In this document: positions 1-8,569 of the stretch, one piece after another
Position numbering within the stretch: position 1 is the first letter of the stretch
Layout of the letters: each line of letters starts with the position of its first letter
NCBI RefSeq assembly: GCF_003347595.2
Contig: NZ_QCZK02000023.1
Coordinates: forward strand, 1-44,702
Length of the DNA stretch: 44,702 nt
DNA from: Botryobacter ruber
Lineage (GTDB): Bacteria > Bacteroidota > Bacteroidia > Cytophagales > Hymenobacteraceae
Direction: 5' to 3'
Notes under the pieces: model-generated
What the model was told of the DNA's origin: nothing
Databases searched by the model: none
What the model saw: the letters and a program-made list of their open reading frames with translations, nothing else
Position numbers and translations under genes: made by a program

Positions 1-82
1 ATCGCTTCTTAAAAGTTTGGTCGCTTCTAAGATACGCTACAACTCTACTTTTTAATCAAGCTATATCCCCTTCTTATATCCG

Positions 83-115
83 TTGCAACAAAGTCGATAA
101 AACCCCTTACTTTTG
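83..115 (+). promoter_or_regulatory. Bacteroidota-type promoter of the TetR-RND operon
   Basis: TACTTTTG at 108-115 matches the Bacteroidota -7 element TAnnTTTG exactly. TTG at 83-85 lies 22 bp upstream and can serve as the -33 element, slightly wider than the usual 19-21 bp. Transcription would start near 120-125, just before the palindrome at 125-134 and about 30 bases upstream of the TetR start codon. The assignment is by motif only. Confidence 0.55.
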
Positions 116-124
116 CAAACCGAA

Positions 125-134
125 TGAATATTCA
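125..134. promoter_or_regulatory. Palindromic operator candidate for the TetR regulator
   Basis: TGAATATTCA is a perfect 10-bp palindrome located between the promoter and the start codon of the regulator. TetR-family repressors bind such inverted repeats and often repress their own promoter. The position, overlapping or just past the expected transcription start, fits autorepression of the whole efflux operon. The site is short for a TetR operator, so flanking bases may contribute. Confidence 0.45.
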
Positions 135-154
135 ATTAACAAACATAATCCTGA

Positions 155-736
155 TTGGAAAATCTTGCCGATAAGAAAAAAGCGATTTTAGAGAGTACCC
201 TGGAGCTGATAAAGGAAAATGGCTTTCATGGCACGCCCATGAGCCTGGTGGCCAAACAGGCCGGTGTGGCAGCCGGAACCATCTACCACTACTTCGACAG
301 TAAGGATACGCTCATTTGCCAGCTTTTCCAGTACCTGCGGAACCAGTTGTTAGCAGTTGTCCGCAACAGCGATGTCCCCGGAAAACCCTACCAGGAGCGG
401 TTTTATGATTTATGGAAAAGCCTCTGCTCCTTTTACACCGGCAATCCGAATGTACTGGTATTTTTTGAGCAGTTCATCAACTCCCCCTACAACAAAAAAC
501 GACTGGAAGCTGGCCCCGACCCTTTTCACCAGCTCATCTTCAGTTTCCTGGAAGAAGGCGTTGAAAGTGGTTACCTGCGCCCCGTAAACCCGGAAATACT
601 GGGGGTATTGCTACACGGCAGCATCGTCAGTACAGCTAAAACCTACAAGTTTGGCAATGTGCAGCTAGGCGAGGCTGACCTGGAGCAGATACGGCAAATC
701 CTTTGGGACGGCATGGCAGCGAAAAAAAATTGTTAA
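155..736 (+). CDS. TetR/AcrR family transcriptional regulator
   Basis: A 193-residue one-domain repressor. The N-terminal helix-turn-helix spans about residues 8-54 and contains the family signature GTIYHYF at 41-47, followed by D-S-K-D. The C-terminal ~140 residues form the variable ligand-binding domain. The start is TTG at 155: the codon just upstream is a stop (TGA, 152-154), and the first ATG (Met29) would cut into the HTH, so TTG is needed. Downstream on the same strand, 118 bp away, lie the three genes of an RND efflux pump, so the likely role is a ligand-responsive repressor of that pump. The inducer cannot be read from the sequence. The family call is firm; the target is inferred from context. 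Confidence 0.93.
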   Translation: MENLADKKKAILESTLELIKENGFHGTPMSLVAKQAGVAAGTIYHYFDSKDTLICQLFQYLRNQLLAVVRNSDVPGKPYQERFYDLWKSLCSFYTGNPNVLVFFEQFINSPYNKKRLEAGPDPFHQLIFSFLEEGVESGYLRPVNPEILGVLLHGSIVSTAKTYKFGNVQLGEADLEQIRQILWDGMAAKKNC

Positions 737-854
737 ACTTTTTCATCAGACCTGTGTTTAAACAAAGTTTTAGTTTCTGCTGCTGAACCTGCGCAACCAA
801 ATCTGCAGCTGCATTACCTGCAGCTTTACCTTAAACCTGAAGCTATATACCTCC

Positions 855-2183
855 ATGAAATACCTGAAACAAATTAAACCGCTGCTGCTGGGCTTACTCC
901 TGCTCCCCTCCCTCCTGCAGGCCCAAAGCAGTCCGCAAGCTCCTTCAGGGCCGCTGACGCTGGAGCAGTGCATCAGCTACGCCCTCAGCAACCGGCCAGA
1001 CGTAAAACAGGCCCAGCTCGACGAAACCATTGGGGAGCGGCAGATCCGTGCCAGCCTCTCTGCCTGGCTCCCGCAGCTTTCGGCCCGCTACACGGTGCTG
1101 CACAACATCAAACTGCAAACGGCAGCCTTCGGCGATAATGTCGTGACGCTGGGCACGCGCTACAATTCCAACATCCTGCTGCAGGCCGACCAGACGCTCT
1201 ACAGCAACGAGGTAGCCGTAGCCACCCGTGCCGCCCGCTTCACCCGCGAACAGCTCGACCTGAACACGCTGGACACCAAAATCAACACGGTGGTAGCGGT
1301 CAGCAAAGCTTTTTACGATGTGTTGCTCACGCAGGAGCAGCTCCGGATACTGGAGGAAAACATTGTACGGCAGGAAAAGCAGTACCGCGACGCCCGCAGC
1401 CGCTTCGAAAGCGGATTGGTAGACAAAACTGATTACCAGCGCGCCAGCATCACGCTCGCCAACACCCGCAGCGACCGGAAACGTACTCAGGAATCTATTA
1501 AGGCGAAGCTGGCCCTGCTCAAACAACTGATGGGACTTTCGCCGGAGACAGCTTTAGACATTTCGTTCGACCAGAACCTGATGCAGCAGCAAACATTACC
1601 CGACACCACCCTGCAGCCGGATTTTGCCAACAGGGTGGAGTTGCAGCAACTGCGTACACAGCAGCAGCTGCTCAAACTGAACACCAGCTACTACAGATGG
1701 GGCTTTTTACCCACCGTTTCTGCTTACATCAATTACAACCCCATCTACCTGAGCAACAGCTTCAGCGACCTCTACAGTGTGGCGCGACCTGCCTCTGCGG
1801 TAGGGCTGCAGGCGGCCATTCCTATTTTCCAGGGAACGAAGCGGTTACAGAATATCCGGATTGCCGAGCTGGAGGAAGAGCAGCTGGTCCTGGACATGGA
1901 AAATACCCGCAGCGTGATCAACACCGAATACCAGACGGCCCTGGCCAATTACAAAAGCAACTACACCGACTGGCTGACGCTGCGTGAAAATGCAGAGGTG
2001 GCCGAAGAAGTGTACAACATCATCAAGCTGCAGTACGACGAAGGCATCAAAGCCTATGTCGATCTGATTGTAGCTGAAACCGACCTGAAAGCCACGCAAC
2101 TCAACTACTACAACGCGCTGTACCGGCTGCTCGCCAGCAAACTGGATTACCAGCGCGCCATCGGAACCATAAACGTCAACTAA
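855..2183 (+). CDS. TolC-family outer membrane efflux channel
   Basis: A 442-residue outer-membrane factor. It has a Sec signal peptide (about residues 1-23, basic KQIK followed by a leucine-rich core and a cut after LLQAQ). Two long Gln/Ala/Leu-rich alpha-helical repeats follow, typical of OEP domains: they start with LTLEQCISYALSNRPDVKQA and repeat near RNAEVAEEVYNIIKLQYDEG. It would form the trimeric exit duct for the pump encoded downstream. The gap to the adaptor gene is only 19 bp, so co-transcription is very likely. In many Proteobacteria the order is adaptor-pump-channel; here the channel gene is first, as is common in Bacteroidota. Substrate range is unknown. Confidence 0.92.
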   Translation: MKYLKQIKPLLLGLLLLPSLLQAQSSPQAPSGPLTLEQCISYALSNRPDVKQAQLDETIGERQIRASLSAWLPQLSARYTVLHNIKLQTAAFGDNVVTLGTRYNSNILLQADQTLYSNEVAVATRAARFTREQLDLNTLDTKINTVVAVSKAFYDVLLTQEQLRILEENIVRQEKQYRDARSRFESGLVDKTDYQRASITLANTRSDRKRTQESIKAKLALLKQLMGLSPETALDISFDQNLMQQQTLPDTTLQPDFANRVELQQLRTQQQLLKLNTSYYRWGFLPTVSAYINYNPIYLSNSFSDLYSVARPASAVGLQAAIPIFQGTKRLQNIRIAELEEEQLVLDMENTRSVINTEYQTALANYKSNYTDWLTLRENAEVAEEVYNIIKLQYDEGIKAYVDLIVAETDLKATQLNYYNALYRLLASKLDYQRAIGTINVN

Positions 2184-2202
2184 CACCAGCAAACCGAAAA
2201 TA

Positions 2203-3324
2203 ATGAAGCGAAACTTCTACAGGCTGCTTACAGCCATCATACCCTCTGTGTTGCTCCTGTCCTGTGGCGAGGGAAACAACACACCGCAACAGAATCCTGC
2301 AGCTGCCGCGGTGCCCGTTAATACCTACACGGTAAAAGCGGAACACGTCACCGGCACCGATACCTACCCCGGCACGGTAGAGCCCCTAAACGAAGTGGAG
2401 CTGCGTCCGCAGGTGGCAGGCTATATCACGAACATTTTTGTGCAGGACGGGCAAAAGGTAACAAAAGGGCAAAAGCTCTACGAGATAGACCGCTCCAAAT
2501 ACCAGGCGGCGCTTCGGCAGGCACAAGCCAGCGTACAGACCGCCAAAGCCAACCTGGCCCGGGCCACCAAAGACCTGGAGCGTTACGAACGACTGGAAGA
2601 AAAAGAAGCCATTGCGCGCCAGCAGGTAGACTATGCCCGCACCGATGTGCAGACCGCACAGGCACAGCTGCAGGCGGCACAGGCGCAACTCGCCAGCGTT
2701 TCTACCGACCTGGGCTACTCCGTCATCACCGCCCCCTTCAGCGGCACGGTTGGCATTTCGCAGGTACGGGTGGGGGCGCAGGTATCGCCGGGGCAGCCGC
2801 TGCTAAACACCATCTCGTCCGACGATCCCATTGCCGTTGATTTTGTGATCAACGAACAGGAAATCCCACGCTTCAACCGCCTGATGCAGGGCCAGCAACC
2901 GGATTCCCTTTTCACCATCACCCTCTCCGACGGTACGAATTATCCGCATCCGGGCAAGCTTTCTGCAATCGACAGGGCCGTTGGCCGCCAGAGCGGTACC
3001 ATTACCGTACGCGTCAGCTTTCCAAACCCCAACCGCCAGTTGATAGCCGGCATGACGGTAACCGTGAATGTGCTGAACCAGGATATTGGCGAGCAGGTGG
3101 TGATTCCTTACCGGGCGGTAACGGAGCAGATGGGCGAGTACTTTGTGTATGTGGTGCAGGGCGATTCGGTGCAGCAGCAAAACCTGGAACTGGGTACCCG
3201 CCTGCAGGACAAGGTAGTGGTACGCGAAGGCCTGAAACCCGGAAGTACGATTGTGCTGGAAGGCATGCAGCGCCTCCGCCAGGGGGCAAAAGTGCAGACG
3301 GGTACACCTGCCGCAAGTAAATAA
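2203..3324 (+). CDS. RND efflux periplasmic adaptor (MFP/AcrA-like lipoprotein)
   Basis: A 373-residue membrane fusion protein linking an inner-membrane RND pump to a TolC-like channel. Residues 1-21 are a lipoprotein signal with lipobox LLSC and Cys21 as the lipidated residue. Next come the first half of the lipoyl/barrel-sandwich domain (Y-P-G-T-V-E-P, then V-A-G-Y-I-T), a helical hairpin rich in Ala and Gln at about 100-165, the return lipoyl half (I-T-A-P-F-S-G-T-V-G), a beta-barrel domain and the membrane-proximal domain near the C-terminus. Length and order match the AcrA/MexA family. The pump gene follows after a 171-bp gap that holds a hairpin. Confidence 0.93.
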   Translation: MKRNFYRLLTAIIPSVLLLSCGEGNNTPQQNPAAAAVPVNTYTVKAEHVTGTDTYPGTVEPLNEVELRPQVAGYITNIFVQDGQKVTKGQKLYEIDRSKYQAALRQAQASVQTAKANLARATKDLERYERLEEKEAIARQQVDYARTDVQTAQAQLQAAQAQLASVSTDLGYSVITAPFSGTVGISQVRVGAQVSPGQPLLNTISSDDPIAVDFVINEQEIPRFNRLMQGQQPDSLFTITLSDGTNYPHPGKLSAIDRAVGRQSGTITVRVSFPNPNRQLIAGMTVTVNVLNQDIGEQVVIPYRAVTEQMGEYFVYVVQGDSVQQQNLELGTRLQDKVVVREGLKPGSTIVLEGMQRLRQGAKVQTGTPAASK

Positions 3325-3385
3325 GAAAATTAACGGTACAAGTTAATCTCTCCGACGAAGCTAATTCTTATACTCATTTTTTGAT

Positions 3386-3415
3386 GCTAATTCGGAATTA
3401 CAAATCCGAATTAGC
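3386..3415 (+). promoter_or_regulatory. Intercistronic hairpin between adaptor and pump genes
   Basis: GCTAATTCGGA at 3386-3396 and its exact reverse complement at 3405-3415 enclose an 8-base loop. The same GCTAATTC octamer occurs once more at 3359-3366. No T-run follows the stem, so it is a poor intrinsic terminator. An mRNA processing, stability or partial-attenuation element is more plausible. Confidence 0.4.
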
Positions 3416-3495
3416 GAAAGGAATAGAGATAAACACCTGCAGCACAGCAGCCTGCCGCTGCCAGGTAAGCGAACATCAATATTTAAACGAACAAC

Positions 3496-6400
3496 ATGAT
3501 TTCAGATATATTTATCCGGAGGCCCGTTACCTCCATCGTTATCTCGGTGGTAATCGTACTGGTGGGGGTGCTGGCTATAATGAACCTGCCGGTTACGCAG
3601 TACCCGAACATTACGCCGCCGGTGGTTTCGGTTTCCGGTACTTACCCCGGAGCAGACGCGCAGACGGTGGAGCAGACGGTGGCTACGCCGGTCGAGACGC
3701 AGATCAACGGTACGCCGGGCATGGCTTACCTGAGCTCCAACAGCACCAGTACCGGCCAGATGCAGATGAACGTTACCTTCGAGGTAGGAACGGACATCGA
3801 CATTGCCACACTTGATGTGCAGAACCGCGTCAGCATTGCAGAACCCAGGCTGCCGGAAGAAGTACGAAGGCTGGGGCTGGTGGTCCGGAAACGGAATCCG
3901 AGCATCATGATGGTGCTGGGCATCTACTCTCCCAAAGGCACCCACTCCATCGAGTTTCTCGACAATTACACGAACATCTTCGTGCGCGATGCCTTGCTGC
4001 GCGTGCCGGGTGTGGGCGATATCTTTGCGCTGGGCCAGGATTTCAGTATGCGCGTATGGCTGAAGCCGGACAAGCTGGCGCAGTACAACATCAGTACCAG
4101 CGAAGTAACGGCCGCCATCCGGGAGCAGAACCTGCAGGTAGCCGCCGGTACCGTAGGAGCCAATCCGCAGTTCGATACGCAGGCGTTTGAGTACCCCATA
4201 ACAGTAAATGGACGCCTCTCCACGAAAGAAGAATTTGAAAACATCATTGTGCGCACTAACCCTTCCGATGGTTCGCTGGTGTACCTGAGCGATGTGGCGC
4301 GTATTGAGTTCGGACGCTTTGATTACGGCCGGTACTCCGCAGTAAACGGGGAACCTTCTGCCATGCTCCTGATTTACCAGGCACCGGGAAGTAACGCCCT
4401 TGAAACAGCTGAAGGCGTATATGCAGCGGTAGAAGAACTGAAAAAGAGTTTCCCTGCCGATGTGGATTATGTGGTGTCGTATGAGTCGGTGTCGGTGGTA
4501 CAGGTGTCGATTGACGAGGTGCTGCACACGCTGCTGGAGGCGCTGGGACTCGTAATCCTGGTGGTGTTCCTGTTCCTGCAGAGCTGGCGGGCGACGCTGG
4601 TACCGATCCTGGCTATCCCGGTTTCGATTATCGGTACATTCGTCTTCTTTATCCCGCTCGGCTTTACCATCAACACGCTTACCCTCTTTGGCTTTGTACT
4701 GGCGATTGGTATTGTGGTAGACGATGCCATTGTGGTAGTGGAAGCCGTGCAGCATTACATCGACCATGAACGGCTGTCGCCGAAGGAAGCGACGCACCGG
4801 GCCATGAAAGACATCACCGGTCCTGTTATAGCCATTGCCCTTATCCTGGCGGCGGTGTTTATCCCGGTGGGCTTTATTCCGGGCATTGTGGGCCGATTGT
4901 ACCAGCAGTTTGCCATCACCATTGCCATTTCGGTTTTGATCTCGGCTTTTGTGGCGCTTACGCTAACGCCTGCCCTGTGCGCGCTGATGCTGCGGCCCAT
5001 GAATGTAAACAAGGATTCGAAGGGGCTGAACAAGTTCTTCTATAAGTTTAACAACTGGTTTGCCCGCACCACCGACTCCTACTCCAGGGGCGTGCGGAAA
5101 AGCATTAAGGCCACGCCGCTGGTGCTTATCCTGCTGGTGTGCCTCTATGTAGGCACATTCGGCCTGTTCCAGGCGAAACCGACCGGCTTTATCCCGACCG
5201 AGGACGAAGGACGTTTGTTTATTTCGTTTGAATTACCGGAGGCATCCTCTTCCACAAGAACCAAAGAACTGCTGCAGCAGATGTCGGGGATGCTGCAGGA
5301 GGTGGACGCTATCAAGAACTACACCGGTATCGGTGGCCTGAATGCGATTAACTTCTCCAACAAACCCAACAGCGGCACCTTCTTTATCCAGATGAAGCCC
5401 TGGTCGGAGCGCGATGACCCTGAGCAGCAACTGGAGGGGGTAATCGGGCAGCTGAAGCAGAAGTTCTCCGTGATCAAAGGAGCAAGCATCGTGGTAGTGC
5501 CACCGCCGGCCATTCCGGGACTGGGGCAGACGGGCGGTTTCAGTTTTATGCTGGAGCAACGTGCCGGGGGGGATATAAAAGAGCTGGAACAGGTGCTGGG
5601 GCAATTCCTGGCTGCCGCGAACCAGCGCCCTGAAATCGCCATGGCCTACTCCTTCTTCACAGCTAAAACCCCGGGCTACCACATCGAGGTGGACCGGGAA
5701 AAGGCAAAGAAGCTGGGAATTCCGGTATCGGATGTGTTTGCCGCCATGTCGTCTAACATGGGCAGCCAGTACATCAACGATTTCACCCGCTATGGGCGTA
5801 ATTTCCGGGTGGTAGCGCAGGCCGACACGGCGTACCGCAGCGACATCAAAGACCTGGAGCAATACCACGTGGTAACGCGTAACGGCGAGTCGGTGCCGCT
5901 GAGTGCACTGGTGTCGTATAAGGTGGTGGAGAATGCCGCCCTGATTTCGCACTACAACCTGTTCCGGTCTACCGAGATAAACGGTAACGCAGCGCCGGGC
6001 TACAGCAGTGGTCAGGCTATAGCAGCTTTGGAGGAAGTGGCAGCAGAAGTTTTACCTGCCGGTTACGGCTACGACTTCTCGGGCCTGAGCCGCGAGGAAA
6101 TGGCAGCTGGCAGCAGTACAGTTATTATTTTCTCACTGTCTATCCTGCTGGTGCTCCTGTTGCTGGCCGCCCTGTACGAGAGCTGGTCGGTACCGTTCTC
6201 AATTCTCTTTGCCTTACCCCTGGGAGCCTTCGGCGCCATCCTGGCCCTGACCCTGCTGCCCAAACTGACGAACAACGTGTATGCCCAGATTGGTCTGATT
6301 ACCCTAATTGGTCTGGCCGCGAAAAACGCCATCCTGATCGTGGAGTTTGCCAAAGAGCGGGTAGACCGGGGCATGGGACTACTGGAGGCAACCATCGAGG

Positions 6401-6690
6401 CTGTAAAGCTCCGCCTCCGCCCCATCATCATGACCTCGCTGGCCTTTATCCTGGGCGTAGTGCCGCTGGCCCTAGCCTCAGGTGCAGGAGCTGTTGCCCG
6501 CCAGACCATCGGCTGGACGGTGATCGGGGGTATGCTGGCCGCTACGTTCCTGGCTATTTTTGTGGTGCCGGTGCTGTTTGTGGTAATTACGCGGTTAGCC
6601 TACGGCAAAGAGAAACTACGCGCTATGCAACGGGATTACACCGCCAGCGATCTGGCTCATGATCCCACTGCCGGCGAAGCGCATATTTAA
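3496..6690 (+). CDS. RND multidrug efflux permease, HAE1 (AcrB) family
   Basis: A 1064-residue inner-membrane, proton-driven drug exporter. It has the twelve-helix RND plan: TM1 at the N-terminus (ISDIFIRRPV then a hydrophobic run), a large periplasmic porter domain, TM2-6, a second porter domain, and TM7-12. The proton-relay pair Asp409-Asp410 (G-I-V-V-D-D-A-I in TM4) and Lys943 (A-A-K-N-A-I in TM10) match AcrB Asp407/Asp408/Lys940. The porter region starts with the YPNITPP...YPGA motif usual in HAE1 pumps. Length equals that of AcrB-type pumps. It is the last gene of the efflux operon and is followed by a large inverted repeat. Substrates cannot be predicted; a broad hydrophobic range is typical of the family. 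Confidence 0.95.
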   Translation: MISDIFIRRPVTSIVISVVIVLVGVLAIMNLPVTQYPNITPPVVSVSGTYPGADAQTVEQTVATPVETQINGTPGMAYLSSNSTSTGQMQMNVTFEVGTDIDIATLDVQNRVSIAEPRLPEEVRRLGLVVRKRNPSIMMVLGIYSPKGTHSIEFLDNYTNIFVRDALLRVPGVGDIFALGQDFSMRVWLKPDKLAQYNISTSEVTAAIREQNLQVAAGTVGANPQFDTQAFEYPITVNGRLSTKEEFENIIVRTNPSDGSLVYLSDVARIEFGRFDYGRYSAVNGEPSAMLLIYQAPGSNALETAEGVYAAVEELKKSFPADVDYVVSYESVSVVQVSIDEVLHTLLEALGLVILVVFLFLQSWRATLVPILAIPVSIIGTFVFFIPLGFTINTLTLFGFVLAIGIVVDDAIVVVEAVQHYIDHERLSPKEATHRAMKDITGPVIAIALILAAVFIPVGFIPGIVGRLYQQFAITIAISVLISAFVALTLTPALCALMLRPMNVNKDSKGLNKFFYKFNNWFARTTDSYSRGVRKSIKATPLVLILLVCLYVGTFGLFQAKPTGFIPTEDEGRLFISFELPEASSSTRTKELLQQMSGMLQEVDAIKNYTGIGGLNAINFSNKPNSGTFFIQMKPWSERDDPEQQLEGVIGQLKQKFSVIKGASIVVVPPPAIPGLGQTGGFSFMLEQRAGGDIKELEQVLGQFLAAANQRPEIAMAYSFFTAKTPGYHIEVDREKAKKLGIPVSDVFAAMSSNMGSQYINDFTRYGRNFRVVAQADTAYRSDIKDLEQYHVVTRNGESVPLSALVSYKVVENAALISHYNLFRSTEINGNAAPGYSSGQAIAALEEVAAEVLPAGYGYDFSGLSREEMAAGSSTVIIFSLSILLVLLLLAALYESWSVPFSILFALPLGAFGAILALTLLPKLTNNVYAQIGLITLIGLAAKNAILIVEFAKERVDRGMGLLEATIEAVKLRLRPIIMTSLAFILGVVPLALASGAGAVARQTIGWTVIGGMLAATFLAIFVVPVLFVVITRLAYGKEKLRAMQRDYTASDLAHDPTAGEAHI

Positions 6691-6694
6691 AATT

Positions 6695-6848
6695 CTGTCT
6701 TGACCTTTGATTAAAGTTGATTTTCCTGATTGAGCAGATTTTTGAATTGATATGATTTCTTAAAACTTGGATTCAAGAAAGCATAATTGCAGGCATTTAT
6801 GAAATCAGTGTAATCAGGAAAATCAGCTTTAATCAAAGGTCAAGACAG
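6695..6848. repeat. 37-bp near-perfect inverted repeat with 80-bp spacer
   Basis: The left arm (6695-6731, beginning CTGTCTTGACCTTTGATTAA) and the right arm (6812-6848) are reverse complements with one mismatch. The spacer also contains partly self-complementary sequence (repeated GATT/AATC blocks), so the RNA could fold into one long hairpin. It sits between the convergent pump and SDR genes, 4 bp from each coding end, and could end transcription from both sides, though the stem is AT-rich and lacks a typical T-run. Its size and symmetry also fit a MITE-like or REP-like mobile repeat. Confidence 0.7.
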
Positions 6849-6852
6849 ATTA

Positions 6853-7722
6853 TCACTCTTTCCCCCGCATCTTCTTTGCCATGGCATCCCACTGCTCCTG
6901 CGGCACCTGGTCGAAGGAGTTGAATTCGCCGGCTCCGTAGAGCCACTCGCCCCCATCAATCGTAATTACTTCGCCGTTTACAAAAGAGGCATAATCCGAC
7001 ACCAGGTAAGCGGCCAGGTTTGCCAGTTCCTGGTGCTCGCCAAAGCGGCCCAGCGGGATGCGCTTCAGCGGGTCAACCTGGTCGGCAAGCTGTTTCGGGA
7101 ACAGGCGTGTCCAGGCGCCTTCTGTGGGGAAGGGTCCGGGGGCAATGGCATTGGAGCGGATGCCGTACTTTGCCCATTCCGAGGCCAGCGACCTCGTCAG
7201 CGCCAGCACACCCGCTTTTGCACAGGCTGAAGGCACTACATAGCCGGAGCCGGTCCAGGCGTAGGTGGTAACGATGTTTAGCACAGCAGCAGGCTGCTGC
7301 TTTTCAATCCAGTGCTTCCCGAAGGCGAGGGTACAGTTGTAGCTGCCCTTCAATACGATATCGGTTACCACATCAAAGGCTTTGGGACTCAGGCGCTCCG
7401 TCGGGCTCACGAAGTTTCCGGCTGCATTGTTCACCAGTACATCCACTTGTCCAAATTTCTGCAGTGCCGCCTGCAGTACTCCCTCAACTTCAAAATATTT
7501 CCGCACATCACACACCACAGGCAGCACCTGTCCGCCGGTTTCCTGCATCAGTTCATCAGCAGCCTTTTCCAATACCTCCTGTTTACGGCTGCAGATCACG
7601 GCGTTGGCCCCCAACTCCAGGAAGTACTTTACCATCGACCGCCCCAGGCCGGTGCCGCCGCCGGTTACCACTACTGTTTTGCCTTTCAGGGCGCCTTCTT
7701 TCAACATAGGTTCAGCTTTCAT
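6853..7722 (-). CDS. SDR oxidoreductase, 2,4-dienoyl-CoA reductase-like
   Basis: A 289-residue short-chain dehydrogenase. The Rossmann dinucleotide motif T-G-G-G-T-G-L-G is at 20-27 and N-N-A-A-G-N-F at 98-104. The usual YxxxK active site is absent; in its place are Tyr154 (T-T-Y-A-W-T-G-S-G) and Lys169 (S-A-C-A-K), fifteen residues apart. This is the arrangement of mammalian mitochondrial 2,4-dienoyl-CoA reductase. The enzyme would reduce 2,4-dienoyl-CoA with NADPH during beta-oxidation of unsaturated fatty acids. Start Met1 is used; Met6 is an alternative. It stands alone on the minus strand, convergent with the efflux operon. Family assignment is strong; the exact acyl-CoA substrate is inferred. 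Confidence 0.85.
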   Translation of the reverse strand: MKAEPMLKEGALKGKTVVVTGGGTGLGRSMVKYFLELGANAVICSRKQEVLEKAADELMQETGGQVLPVVCDVRKYFEVEGVLQAALQKFGQVDVLVNNAAGNFVSPTERLSPKAFDVVTDIVLKGSYNCTLAFGKHWIEKQQPAAVLNIVTTYAWTGSGYVVPSACAKAGVLALTRSLASEWAKYGIRSNAIAPGPFPTEGAWTRLFPKQLADQVDPLKRIPLGRFGEHQELANLAAYLVSDYASFVNGEVITIDGGEWLYGAGEFNSFDQVPQEQWDAMAKKMRGKE

Positions 7723-7845
7723 AGTCTATCATTTAGTTGAAATTATTTTACGGAAGTGTGGTAAAAGTGCTGAAGAAAGATAAACAATGCTATATTCAAA
7801 CAAATAAAATTATCGTATGATTTTCAGGAACTATGGAATGATGCT

Positions 7846-8250
7846 ATGAACCAGGAACAACTAAAACAGGAACTCAAAAAGGCAGCAGACGGCCTGCTGA
7901 TGCTGAGCGAAACAGAAGAAGCAATTGAATGTTTTTTTCATGAAAAACCGGATCATGAGCCTTTCACGCCGGATCTGGTGGTAAAATGGGCAGGGAAACC
8001 GGCAGGAAAAAAAGTAGAGGTACAGGAGCTGGATTACTTTTTCCGGAACATGGTGCGCGAAGATCCGGACGAAGGGCCGCAGCAGCATGAGCAGGCTGCA
8101 CGCTTCCGCAACCTGGTAGCTACCTTAAAAGAGCTGCTGCAGGATGTGAAGGTGTACAAAATTGATGAGATCGGAGTAGATGTGTACATCCTTGGCAGGA
8201 CTCCGGATGGCGACTATGCCGGCTACAAAACAATTGTGGTGGAAACCTGA
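7846..8250 (+). CDS. nuiA: Nuclease A inhibitor (NuiA) family protein
   Basis: A 134-residue cytoplasmic protein with no signal peptide. It resembles Anabaena NuiA along its whole length: LKKAADGLLMLSETE near the N-terminus (NuiA has LKQASDGLLFMSESE), a QELDYFF block in the middle, and VYKIDEIGVDVYILGRTP...VVET at the C-terminus (NuiA: VYRLGEVELDVYVIGETP...VVET). The acidic residue that NuiA uses near its N-terminus (Glu24) aligns with Glu22 here, and the C-terminal Thr that reaches the nuclease active site is kept as the last residue. A convergent NucA-type nuclease lies 320 bp downstream. Inference: this protein neutralises that nuclease before export or after cell damage. The alignment was made from memory of the NuiA sequence. 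Confidence 0.85.
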   Translation: MNQEQLKQELKKAADGLLMLSETEEAIECFFHEKPDHEPFTPDLVVKWAGKPAGKKVEVQELDYFFRNMVREDPDEGPQQHEQAARFRNLVATLKELLQDVKVYKIDEIGVDVYILGRTPDGDYAGYKTIVVET

Positions 8251-8274
8251 TATCCTAAGCTTTTACAATCTAAA

Positions 8275-8313
8275 CAGAAGCCCCTGCATTTTTCGCTACA
8301 GGGGCTTCTGTTT
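8275..8313 (+). terminator. Intrinsic terminator after the nuclease inhibitor gene
   Basis: A perfect 12-bp stem (CAGAAGCCCCTG at 8275-8286, its complement at 8299-8310) with a 12-base loop, followed by TTT. It begins 25 bp after the stop codon of the inhibitor gene. Confidence 0.8.
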
Positions 8314-8492
8314 ACACCATATTGTCCTTACTCGCTTCCTTCTAAATACTTCTCCTTCCTGTCATCCCGGAGGGACCTTGTGGTTTAACTGCAGAAACAG
8401 CTGCTAAAAGCCGAATCGTAATGGAAGATCCTTTTTACTAGTTGATATAATCTTATCAGGAAACTGTGGTTTCTCACGCCCTTCTGGCTGTT

Positions 8493-8526
8493 GATGAGCA
8501 GCAGAAACTGTGGTGGCAGGTGCAGC
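8493..8526 (+). repeat. Dispersed intergenic repeat, copy A
   Basis: This element contains AGCAGCAGAAACTGTGGTGG followed by CAGGTGCAGC. Related elements lie at 13728-13762, 15871-15905, 18674-18706 and 20549-20581, with a diverged inverted pair at 9489-9590. It sits in the gap between the convergent inhibitor and nuclease genes. Apart from this repeat and the terminator at 8275, the gap 8251-8569 shows nothing recognisable. Confidence 0.55.
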
Positions 8527-8569
8527 GAACCTCAGTGAACAAATTACTGCAGGAAATTTCTTTCCGGGC

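Noticed and set aside
3502..4797. Long open frame (431 codons) on the minus strand within the RND pump gene
   Set aside because: It is the antisense shadow of a strongly supported pump gene. Its translation is rich in His/Arg/Gln with no family pattern.
5233..5952. 239-codon minus-strand frame within the pump gene
   Set aside because: It overlaps completely with conserved pump sequence on the other strand and has no recognisable motif.
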